A stretch of DNA of 14,198 bases from Parcubacteria group bacterium RIFCSPHIGHO2_01_FULL_47_10b (GCA_001824325.1 MHXC01000033.1:1-14198), one strand, 5' to 3'. Positions 8,173 through 13,601 are shown, counted from the stretch's first letter. The notes: generated by a model not told the origin, from the sequence alone. Program-made: numbers and translations.

Positions 8173-8412
8173 ATGCGCGTGAGTGCTATAAATGCGATTG
8201 CAGCAGTGTTGTTGTTCGTCAGCTTTTTTGCTGGAATGACTACCCTTGTCGTTGGAGTGGAAGCAATCAGAAATGCAGTTCGATTTGGAAACCCGAATGG
8301 TTTATGGGTATCAGCCGGATTGCTTATCATGACCGTTGTTTCATTTCGTTCATTCCGATGGGTGGTCTCTCTGATAGAGGGGGAATTTACGAGACTGGAT
8401 GAAAAGAGGTGA
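8173..8412 (+). CDS. Small two-helix membrane protein of unknown function
   Basis: A 79-aa protein with two hydrophobic segments (about 5-29 and 43-58) joined by a short polar loop (AIRNAVRFGNPNG) and a charged C-terminal tail (EGEFTRLDEKR). Not recognised as a named family. The start is set by AAGGAGC about eight bases before ATG. It follows the NlpC/P60-type gene by 26 bases and precedes an intrinsic terminator, so the two form a two-gene unit; a membrane partner or anchor for the peptidase is possible but only inferred. Confidence 0.6.
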   Translation: MRVSAINAIAAVLLFVSFFAGMTTLVVGVEAIRNAVRFGNPNGLWVSAGLLIMTVVSFRSFRWVVSLIEGEFTRLDEKR

Positions 8413-8414
8413 TC

Positions 8415-8447
8415 ATGAAACAAAAAAAGCGAAGGGGCCAAGCGTGA
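8415..8447 (+). CDS. Possible 10-codon basic peptide overlapping the terminator
   Basis: AAGAGGTGATC just before ATG 8415 is a good SD for a 10-codon Lys/Arg-rich frame (MKQKKRRGQA, TGA 8445-8447). It starts three bases after the upstream stop, and its coding sequence forms the left arm of the terminator stem (8430-8460). Ribosomes on it would block the hairpin. Could be chance. Confidence 0.25.
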   Translation: MKQKKRRGQA

Positions 8448-8467
8448 TGCTAGCCCCTCGACTTTTT
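8430..8467 (+). terminator. Rho-independent terminator after the NlpC/P60-type unit
   Basis: GC-rich stem: CGA-(A bulge)-GGGGC at 8430-8438 pairs with GCCCCTCG at 8453-8460, followed by AC and TTTTT (8463-8467). Inner AGC/GCT may extend the hairpin. Confidence 0.75.
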
Positions 8468-8492
8468 GCACTCAAGTGCTGTCGAAATAGGT

Positions 8493-8498
8493 TATAAT
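8493..8498 (+). promoter_or_regulatory. -10 hexamer (TATAAT) six bases before the CofE-like start
   Basis: Perfect TATAAT whose predicted start point, seven bases on, is the A of ATG 8505. No good -35 at 16-18 bases; TTGCAC (8466-8471) is 21 bases away. It lies directly after the upstream terminator, consistent with a new transcription unit and a leaderless mRNA. Confidence 0.55.
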
Positions 8499-8504
8499 AA
8501 ATCA

Positions 8505-9284
8505 ATGCAAGTGACACCCATAAAAACTCGCCCCCTACTCCCGCCCCACGACGACTTATTTGCTGTCATCGACGAGGCGCTTGTCGCACTCTCTGCGGCC
8601 GACGATTTGCGAGATCGCGATGTGCTCGTGGTGACATCGAAGGTAGTGGCGATTCATCAGGGTCGGTGCGTCAAAACAGATGCGGTCTTGGACAAAAATG
8701 AACTGACCGAACGAGAAGCCGATTATGTAGTTCCGGGGGAAAATAAATACGGGTTTCGCATAACGATCAAGGACAATACGCTGATCGCTTCGGCGGGCAT
8801 CGATGAAAGTAATGGAAATGGCTATTACGTATTGTGGCCGGAGAAGCCGCATGAGGCAGCGCGAGAGATATGGGAGCATGTGCGAGCGATGGCGAGGGAG
8901 GTACGCGGCGAAAAAAGGCAGCGCGCTCAACCGATCAAGAATCTCGGCGTCGTCATCACAGACAGCCACGTCACCCCCTTGCGTCGTGGCGTATCTGGCG
9001 TTGCCATTGGTTTTTTCGGAATAAAACCCCTTCGAGACTACCGCGGAAAACCTGATATTTTTGGGCGGAAACTCGAGGTCTCACAAACCAACCTTGTTGA
9101 TTCAATCGCCGCTGCCGCAGTGCTCGTCATGGGCGAAGCAGCAGAGCAGACCCCACTCGCTATTGTGCGCGGTATTGACGATCTCGTGTTTACGGACGAA
9201 GATACATGTAATGAGCTGCTCATCGACCCACGGGAGGATGTGTATCATGAGTTGCTTAAAGTGTTTGTGCCAAAGCGACCGTAA
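8505..9284 (+). CDS. CofE-like gamma-glutamyl ligase (coenzyme F420-0:L-glutamate ligase family)
   Basis: A 259-aa protein of the F420_ligase family (PF01996). Known members use GTP to add glutamate to coenzyme F420; bacterial relatives are often labelled putative folate-metabolism gamma-glutamate ligases. Signatures are VVTSKVVAIHQGR (42-54), SAGIDESNG (96-104), GVVITDSHVTPLRRG (148-162, D153 in the metal/GTP region), SGVAIGFFG (164-172), DYRGKPDIFGRKL (178-190), and QTNLVDSIAAAAVLVMGEAAEQTPLAIVRG (194-223). No F420 biosynthesis gene is visible nearby and Patescibacteria are not known to make F420, so its substrate is open. I chose ATG 8505 over the in-frame TTG 8466 because TATAAT lies six bases upstream and overlaps the extension. 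It is followed after 11 bases by a 129-aa gene with a strong SD, likely co-transcribed. Confidence 0.85.
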   Translation: MQVTPIKTRPLLPPHDDLFAVIDEALVALSAADDLRDRDVLVVTSKVVAIHQGRCVKTDAVLDKNELTEREADYVVPGENKYGFRITIKDNTLIASAGIDESNGNGYYVLWPEKPHEAAREIWEHVRAMAREVRGEKRQRAQPIKNLGVVITDSHVTPLRRGVSGVAIGFFGIKPLRDYRGKPDIFGRKLEVSQTNLVDSIAAAAVLVMGEAAEQTPLAIVRGIDDLVFTDEDTCNELLIDPREDVYHELLKVFVPKRP

Positions 9285-9295
9285 AAGGAGGAATC

Positions 9296-9685
9296 GTGGC
9301 AGGAGACAGGCAGAACCCTTATTCGGACGACGATCCAATGTGGGTGTTGGTACAAGTACTGCTCATAGTACGCAAAGTGTACTGGCACATGCATTGGGCA
9401 GTGGAAGGTGTCGTTTTATACCGTGCACTTCGGTATGAGGAAGAAATATCGAAGGTTATCCCTAGAGGAGCACATTTTAAACGAGACGAAATAGAAAAGT
9501 TGACAGCCTATTCGTTTCGGGAATTCATCGATCGAATCGTTGGGAGTTATCGAGGTGAACGGGAACGGCTACTTGCTGACAAACCAGAATATCGTGACTT
9601 TCTTCACCTAGCAGTCAACGCAGTTTTCGATCGCGAGGTGAAATCGGTCGACGAAATTCTCAAGGAGACTATTGCGAGACCTTAG
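9296..9685 (+). CDS. Unrecognised 129-aa soluble protein downstream of the CofE-like ligase
   Basis: A 129-aa protein starting at GTG 9296, set by AAAGGAGG four to five bases upstream. Predicted mostly helical and charged, with no signal peptide or clear membrane helix. A WVLVQVLLIVRKVYWHMHWAVEGVVLYRALRYEEEI segment in the N-terminal half is amphipathic and aromatic, with two histidines. The C-terminal half (FREFIDRIVGSYRGERERLLADKP ... DREVKSVDEILKETI) looks like packed helices. I do not recognise a family. Its 11-base distance from the ligase and shared unit before the structured element at 9686 suggest a functional link, for example a substrate carrier or regulator, but that is inference. 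Confidence 0.6.
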   Translation: MAGDRQNPYSDDDPMWVLVQVLLIVRKVYWHMHWAVEGVVLYRALRYEEEISKVIPRGAHFKRDEIEKLTAYSFREFIDRIVGSYRGERERLLADKPEYRDFLHLAVNAVFDREVKSVDEILKETIARP

Positions 9686-9760
9686 CCAGCCTACGAAACT
9701 TGTATCGGTTCGCCCAAATCAGCGCGAATCTGTGCAGTCCGTAGGCTGGTTTCACTTTTT
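9686..9760 (+). terminator. Long structured stem, probable intrinsic terminator
   Basis: A perfect 10-bp stem (CCAGCCTACG 9686-9695 with CGTAGGCTGG 9740-9749) encloses 44 bases that hold an inner TTCGC/GCGAA hairpin. T-rich sequence TTTCACTTTTT follows (9750-9760). It begins right after the TAG of the 129-aa gene. The interrupted T-tract and large loop are unusual for a simple terminator, so a small structured RNA is an alternative. Confidence 0.55.
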
Positions 9761-9775
9761 GCATGCGAACCCGTA

Positions 9776-9784
9776 TGCTATACT
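9776..9784 (+). promoter_or_regulatory. Extended -10 promoter of the DUF1761 gene
   Basis: TGC-TATACT: an extended -10 with TG at 9776-9777 and the hexamer at 9779-9784. Predicted start point 9791, which is the A of an ATG opening an 8-codon mini-ORF. No good -35 is visible. Confidence 0.45.
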
Positions 9785-9790
9785 ATCCCC

Positions 9791-9817
9791 ATGAGAGGAG
9801 GTGGGATCACATGTTAG
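9791..9817 (+). CDS. Possible 8-codon mini-ORF overlapping the DUF1761 start
   Basis: ATG 9791 begins six bases after TATACT and encodes MRGGGITC, ending at TAG 9815-9817, across the main ATG at 9811. The codons for RGGG are themselves the SD of the main gene (AGGAGG). The 20-base offset to the main start equals that of the mini-ORF at 2626. Speculative. Confidence 0.25.
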   Translation: MRGGGITC

Positions 9818-10227
9818 GAGGTTTTGTTAATCTGTGGGCAGTGCTTGCCAGTACGATTTTAGCGATGATCGTGGGTTTTTTGTGGTACTCGCCGGCTTTA
9901 TTCGGCAATCAATGGATGAAACTTGTTGGCAAAACCAAGGCCCAATCGGACAAAGAGAAAAAACGCATGAAGCCAGCCGCGATGCAAACATTTGTGGCGT
10001 GGTTTATTGCGTAGTATGTGCTGGCATATGTGATTGATCTGGCTGGGGCGGTTACTATTGGCGAGGGCCTCAAGACAGCGTTTTGGCTCTGGCTGGGGTT
10101 TGTAGCGCCGACCACCTTTATTAACACTATTTGGACCGGCCATTCGAAAAAGCTGTGGCTCATTGATAATGGCCACTTTTTAATTGTGTTACTCATAGCA
10201 GGGGCGTTATTGAGTGTGTGGTTGTAA
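9811..10227 (+). pseudogene. DUF1761-family membrane protein interrupted by one in-frame TAG
   Basis: Reading straight through gives a 138-codon protein of DUF1761 type, normal family length. It has a first helix with the family motif GFLWYSPALFGNQWMKLVGK (22-41), a basic loop, a helix split by the stop (FVAWFIA-stop-YVLAYVIDL), then AFWLWLGFVAPTTFINTIW and a last helix HFLIVLLIAGALLSVWL. The interruption is a single TAG at 10012-10014 with the frame unchanged, so nothing else is damaged. ATG 9811 is set by a strong AGGAGG nine bases upstream; in-frame ATGs at 9763 and 9775 lie in or before the promoter. The function of DUF1761 is unknown. The TAG may be a recent mutation, a sequencing error, strain variation, or amber readthrough. 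Confidence 0.75.
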
Positions 10228-10228
10228 A

Positions 10229-10256
10229 GCGTGGCGGCGCATAGCCGCGCTACGCA
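10229..10256 (+). other. GC-rich hairpin before the MFS gene
   Basis: GCGTG-GCGGC pairs with GCCGC-(GC bulge)-TACGC, about 10 bp including one G-U. No T-run follows, so it is not a standard terminator. It ends ten bases before the ATG at 10266 and could limit ribosome access or mark a transcript end. Its GTGGCGGCGC (10231-10240) recurs exactly at 12149-12158. Confidence 0.4.
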
Positions 10257-10265
10257 CGATGCGCT

Positions 10266-11480
10266 ATGTCCTTTCACGATCAACATCCGCAGGAAATTGA
10301 ATATTCGCTTCGTCGCGAAATGAATGAATTTTATTGGGCGATGGCGATCAAGAATTTTGCCGTTTATCTGGGCGGGTTTTTTCTTGTTGTCTATGTGTAT
10401 CAATATTTCAACGAATCCTTGGTCGCGACATTTGCGTTCTATGCCGTTGAGTTTTTGCTGTATGCGGTGTTTGCGCCTATCGGCGCGCGGTCGATGCAAT
10501 CGCTGGGGCTCAAGAAATCGATGGCAGTCGGGAACCCATTTTTAGCTGCGTATTTTCTGTGTTTGCTTTTTGCGCCGCAGCTCGGATTTCCCGCGATCGT
10601 CGTGGCGCTTATCGTGAAATTGTTTTACTTTATGTTTTTCTGGCCCGCGCGGCATGTGGATTTTGCACGATTTGCGCGGCGCGGAAAGCAGGGTCAGCAT
10701 CTAAGCGTGGAGGGTGTGATCGTGGCATTGGTGAAGGCAATGGGCCCACTGGTCGGCGGACTAATCCTGACACTATATGGCTTTCCCGCGCTGTTGATCA
10801 TCTCGTCGTTGCTCATCGCGATTGCGTCATTTCCCCTGTTTTTCTCTCCCGAGGTCTATGAGAAATATTCATTGACGTGGCGGGAGAGTTACCGCTATGC
10901 ATGGCACCGGAAAAATCGACGCGCCTCACTCTCGTTTATTTTCCAGGGCGCCGAGTCAGGCATACGACTCTTCGTCTTCCCGTTGTATGTGTTTCTCGTC
11001 ATTCCGTCATTTACGACCATTGGTTTGATCACATCGTTTACGCTTGTGATCGCGCTTATTTTTACCTACTATATCGGCTGGCTGTCAGACAAGGAGGGCG
11101 GCATGAAAATATTTTCGCTTACATCGATCGTGCACGCGTTCTCGTGGCTCATTAACGGTTTTATTACCACTCCCATGAGCTATCTGGCGTTTTCGTCACT
11201 GTTTCGGTTAAGCGAACTGGCGACTGAATTGCCGTATATGCAATATTTTTTCAAGCAGGCAAAGCAACGTATGTACTTGCCGGTTGGCCGTACGTTGGCG
11301 CATGGCCATGGCACTGATGAATACATTGTGCTTCGCGAGATCATGCATAGCTATGGGCGGATGCTTGCATTTGCGCTTGTTGCAGTGATGGCGTTGTTCG
11401 GAGGCGGATTCGTGAGTTTTCCCATATTGTTTGTAATCGCGGCAATGTGCACCATCGCAATGCGGGTGATTAAGGGGTGA
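10266..11480 (+). CDS. MFS-like multi-pass transporter
   Basis: A 404-aa membrane protein with a hydrophilic N-terminus (1-22) and about 11-12 hydrophobic helices in two halves, separated by a charged loop near 195-225 (EVYEKYSLTWRESYRYAWHRKNRRAS). The layout and the GWLSDKEGG segment between helices 8 and 9 (MFS-type cytoplasmic loop) point to the major facilitator superfamily. The substrate is not predictable. A loop of about 30 residues (FKQAKQRMYLPVGRTLAHGHGTDEYIVLREIMHSYGRM) holds several His residues and is longer than usual. The start is ATG 10266, without an SD and directly after a stable hairpin; expression may depend on upstream transcription. A weak hairpin (AGCG 11480-11483 with CGCT 11504-11507) follows the stop, between this gene and the convergent 68-aa gene. 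Confidence 0.75.
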   Translation: MSFHDQHPQEIEYSLRREMNEFYWAMAIKNFAVYLGGFFLVVYVYQYFNESLVATFAFYAVEFLLYAVFAPIGARSMQSLGLKKSMAVGNPFLAAYFLCLLFAPQLGFPAIVVALIVKLFYFMFFWPARHVDFARFARRGKQGQHLSVEGVIVALVKAMGPLVGGLILTLYGFPALLIISSLLIAIASFPLFFSPEVYEKYSLTWRESYRYAWHRKNRRASLSFIFQGAESGIRLFVFPLYVFLVIPSFTTIGLITSFTLVIALIFTYYIGWLSDKEGGMKIFSLTSIVHAFSWLINGFITTPMSYLAFSSLFRLSELATELPYMQYFFKQAKQRMYLPVGRTLAHGHGTDEYIVLREIMHSYGRMLAFALVAVMALFGGGFVSFPILFVIAAMCTIAMRVIKG

Positions 11481-11509
11481 GCGCGGCTGGAGCAGCTGGA
11501 ACACGCTGT

Positions 11510-11716
11510 TTATCTTTTGGGTTTCAACTTAAGAATAAGGGATATACCGATCGTAACGAGGCAAACAATGCCAATAACGGCAAAGCCTTTGAGCAATGTT
11601 TCTTGTGCAACTGCGGTTGATGTAACATCAAGAACAACAAGAATACCCACAAAACCGAGGATAAGTATGCAGATTGATACACCTAGTAAGAGAACCACTT
11701 TGAGTGTTTTGGTCAT
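11510..11716 (-). CDS. Small two-helix membrane protein
   Basis: A 68-aa protein with two hydrophobic helices (about 7-29 and 43-63), a short loop (DVTSTAVAQETLLKG) and a basic C-terminus (KLKPKR). No recognised family. The ATG at 11716 lacks an SD; AT-rich sequence upstream on the minus strand contains TATACT and TTATAC, possible -10 boxes. It is convergent with the MFS gene and divergent from the tRNA-binding protein. Residue composition and the absence of overlapping genes on the other strand make it likely real, but it is short. Confidence 0.5.
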   Translation of the reverse strand: MTKTLKVVLLLGVSICILILGFVGILVVLDVTSTAVAQETLLKGFAVIGIVCLVTIGISLILKLKPKR

Positions 11717-11778
11717 GGTACTTTTGATTTATGTATAATTACTTATAGTATATCAATTTTTATGTAGTCTGCCAATGC

Positions 11779-11806
11779 TTGCCTTTTGCCCAATGTTCGC
11801 TATAAT
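11779..11806 (+). promoter_or_regulatory. Promoter of the tRNA-binding-domain gene
   Basis: TTGCCT (11779-11784), 16-base spacer, TATAAT (11801-11806). Predicted start near 11813, leaving a leader of about three bases before TTG 11816. Confidence 0.6.
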
Positions 11807-11815
11807 ACAGCTACT

Positions 11816-12142
11816 TTGGTAAGTTTAGATGAATTACATAAGCTTGATGTACGCATTGGTACGGTGCGGAAGGTCGAGCTCATTGAAGGCGCGGACAGAC
11901 TGTATAAGTTGACAGTGGATTTTGGCGCTGATGATCCAGCGCGACAGATTGTGTCAGGCATCCGCGAATATTATACGATCAAGCAACTCGAGGGCGCGCA
12001 GTTGCCGTTTATTTTAAACCTCGAACCTCGGCGGCTGAAAGGCGTAGATAGCAATGGCATGTTGTTGGCAGTCAGCGTAGATGGCGCGGCAGTGTTGTTG
12101 AAGCCGCGGAAGAAAGTGCCGGAGGGGAGTAAAGTAATTTGA
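11816..12142 (+). CDS. Stand-alone EMAP-II/CsaA-type tRNA-binding domain protein
   Basis: A 108-aa OB-fold protein matching the tRNA_bind family (PF01588), as found at the C-terminus of methionyl-tRNA synthetase (MetG beta) and in free CsaA/YgjH-type proteins. Signatures are LDVRIGTVRKVELIEGADRLYKLTVDFG (10-37), RQIVSGIREYY (43-53) and NLEPRRLKGVDSNGMLLAV (68-86). It probably binds tRNA, acting as a partner of an aminoacyl-tRNA synthetase or as a chaperone. I chose the TTG at 11816 because it gives the family N-terminus (MVSLDELHKLDVRIG). The in-frame upstream TTG 11786 would place its codons across the -10 hexamer TATAAT. There is no ATG in the N-terminal region. The tRNA-Ala gene follows 60 bases later, a suggestive but possibly accidental pairing. 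Confidence 0.85.
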   Translation: MVSLDELHKLDVRIGTVRKVELIEGADRLYKLTVDFGADDPARQIVSGIREYYTIKQLEGAQLPFILNLEPRRLKGVDSNGMLLAVSVDGAAVLLKPRKKVPEGSKVI

Positions 12143-12150
12143 TATCGTGT

Positions 12151-12193
12151 GGCGGCGCTGACGAGGGATTCTCTCGCTAGCACGAGCGCCGTT
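12151..12193 (+). other. Stem-loop between the tRNA-binding gene and tRNA-Ala
   Basis: CGGCGCT (12153-12159) pairs perfectly with AGCGCCG (12185-12191), extendable by two G-U pairs, with an inner CGAG/CTCG hairpin (12162-12176). No T-run. May be a transcript-end or pre-tRNA leader structure. Confidence 0.45.
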
Positions 12194-12202
12194 CATACAT
12201 AC

Positions 12203-12275
12203 GGGCCAGTAGTTCAGCGGCTAGAACGCTTCATTTGCAATGAAGAGGTCGTGGGTTCGATTCCCACCTGGTCCA
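12203..12275 (+). tRNA. tRNA-Ala (anticodon TGC)
   Basis: Cloverleaf with acceptor GGGCCAG/CTGGTCC. The third pair is G3-U70, the alanine identity element. D arm GTTCAGCGGCTAGAAC, anticodon stem CTTCA/TGAAG with loop TTTGCAA (TGC at 12236-12238), T arm GTGGGTTCGATTCCCAC, discriminator A12275. CCA is not encoded. T-rich sequence (TTTTT and TTTTTT) lies at 12287-12303 just downstream. Confidence 0.96.
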
Positions 12276-12348
12276 GTGTAGTTGACTTTTTATCTGTTTT
12301 TTGTTAATTTATTTCTGATCTACAACACCTAGGAGAAAAGGAGAGTGT

Positions 12349-13098
12349 ATGGCACGAAAACTGACTGCGGAGGAGGTAAAATCGATGTTCGAACCAAGGA
12401 AAGCGCACTGGTACGAGGCAAGCTTTATCATAGCCCTATTGCCAGCGATTCTGGGCGGGGCTCTTGCGAGTATTTGGGGCGGAAAGTTTGGTGAGATTGT
12501 TGGGTCGTCGTACTCAGCCAGCATCATCATTCTCCCCCTCGCTCTCATTGCCTCGGTAGTTCTAAGTTCTTCGTATAGAACTAGAGAGACAATACTACTT
12601 CAAATTCAGGCGGTAATGGCGTGCGCAGAAGGTCTCAAGTCGCACCTTGCAAGGAATCCTAAGCTAAAGGAAGCGTACCTTACTGCTGCATTTGCGCTCG
12701 GTAAATTTCTAAGGGCGGAGACCCGAAGTAATCGGGAAATGAGGGGTGCTGTAAGGGCGCTGCACAATGCCTTTGGTCCCGAGAAGACCGCAAGCGGAAA
12801 CGGAGTGATCGCACGGTTCTCTTTGGCTTATTTAACATTCGGGTCGCAACAAATTCGGACAACGCCGAAGGCTGTAATTATCGCCTTTGTTATTTTTTTG
12901 GTGATGGCGATAGTCTCAGTCGTATTTAGCCGCAACATGGGGGAAACGTTCATCATGTTGGGCCTAATATATTCGTTGTCCGTAATCGTTCTGGTTTCAG
13001 TAAACATGGTAAGGGTTCTCGGTACACGAGGATCGCAATACCGCGTGTCGGAACTGATCAGTAGTCTGCTGGACGGAGTAGAAGACGAATCGAACTGA
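12349..13098 (+). CDS. Four-helix membrane protein of unknown function
   Basis: A 249-aa protein with two pairs of hydrophobic helices (about 24-44 with 57-76, and 174-194 with 200-221), a cytoplasmic-looking central domain of about 95 residues (78-173, helical and basic), and an acidic C-terminal tail (SELISSLLDGVEDESN). No recognised family. The layout is that of a small integral-membrane scaffold or sensor. The start is set by AAAAGGAGAG three bases before ATG. It lies 73 bases after tRNA-Ala. TTGACT (12285-12290) in the T-rich gap could be a -35, with only weak -10 candidates. A 133-aa gene follows after 21 bases with its own strong SD, likely one unit. Confidence 0.6.
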   Translation: MARKLTAEEVKSMFEPRKAHWYEASFIIALLPAILGGALASIWGGKFGEIVGSSYSASIIILPLALIASVVLSSSYRTRETILLQIQAVMACAEGLKSHLARNPKLKEAYLTAAFALGKFLRAETRSNREMRGAVRALHNAFGPEKTASGNGVIARFSLAYLTFGSQQIRTTPKAVIIAFVIFLVMAIVSVVFSRNMGETFIMLGLIYSLSVIVLVSVNMVRVLGTRGSQYRVSELISSLLDGVEDESN

Positions 13099-13119
13099 CA
13101 TAACTTTAGGAGGTTCAAC

Positions 13120-13521
13120 ATGAAGCCGTTTGATGTGTTAGTCGAAAAAGTCAGCACGTTGAATGCATTATGGGAGCAACAGAAGATTGGCCTGCCGACA
13201 TGGGGACTGACCGTATCCGAACAACTTGCTGTAATCGAGTCGTTCATAAAGCGCCATGGCATGCATCGCACAGTGCCCAAGCCTGATCCATTCTATGTCG
13301 TCGGTGAGAACGTTTTTTGCTTCAGAAGCTCAGAGCCAAGCTTGGTCGTAGGTGCGAAGATGTTCGCTCCCGATAATGAAAAGGAGCGACCTTGCTTGGA
13401 AGTTGTTTTTTCCGATGGAGCCAGCGATCTCATCGCACTTTCGGAGGTGGGCGCGGGCAATGATTCATGGTGGCGCCTCGTTTGTCCGGATGAAGTAGAA
13501 TGGACAATCAAGGCAAAGTAG
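13120..13521 (+). CDS. Unrecognised 133-aa soluble protein
   Basis: A 133-aa protein starting at ATG 13120, fixed by TAGGAGG six to seven bases upstream. The first half is helical (PFDVLVEKVSTLNALWEQQKI ... VSEQLAVIESFIKRHG). The second half looks like alternating strands (FYVVGENVFCFRSSEPSLVVGAKMFAPDNE, PCLEVVFSDGASDLIALSEV, WWRLVCPDEVEWTI). No signal peptide or membrane helix. No family recognised. It follows the four-helix membrane protein by 21 bases and precedes a strong terminator, so it probably works with that protein. Confidence 0.6.
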   Translation: MKPFDVLVEKVSTLNALWEQQKIGLPTWGLTVSEQLAVIESFIKRHGMHRTVPKPDPFYVVGENVFCFRSSEPSLVVGAKMFAPDNEKERPCLEVVFSDGASDLIALSEVGAGNDSWWRLVCPDEVEWTIKAK

Positions 13522-13540
13522 ACGTTTTGAAGTAGAAACA

Positions 13541-13583
13541 AAGAGGATACCTATGTGGCTTTGAAACCCTAGGTATCCTTTTC
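13541..13583 (+). terminator. Rho-independent terminator with perfect stem
   Basis: AGGATACCTA (13544-13553) pairs perfectly with TAGGTATCCT (13570-13579). Flanking AAG and TTT extend it to 13541-13582 with one G-U, and TTTTC follows. Closes the two-gene unit upstream. Confidence 0.8.
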
Positions 13584-13601
13584 GGTTCATTCCGGATGCG
13601 G

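Noticed and set aside
8466-8504. TTG 8466 as start of the CofE-like ligase
   Set aside because: The extension would be coded by the end of the upstream terminator and the TATAAT box; the family N-terminus fits ATG 8505.
11786-11815. TTG 11786 as start of the tRNA-binding protein
   Set aside because: Its codons run across the -10 TATAAT; the family N-terminus fits TTG 11816.
6690-12275. Search for duplicated tRNA 3' ends (attR) downstream of tRNA-Ile and tRNA-Ala
   Set aside because: No second copy of either T-arm/acceptor segment was seen in the window, so an integrated element with direct repeats is not supported here.
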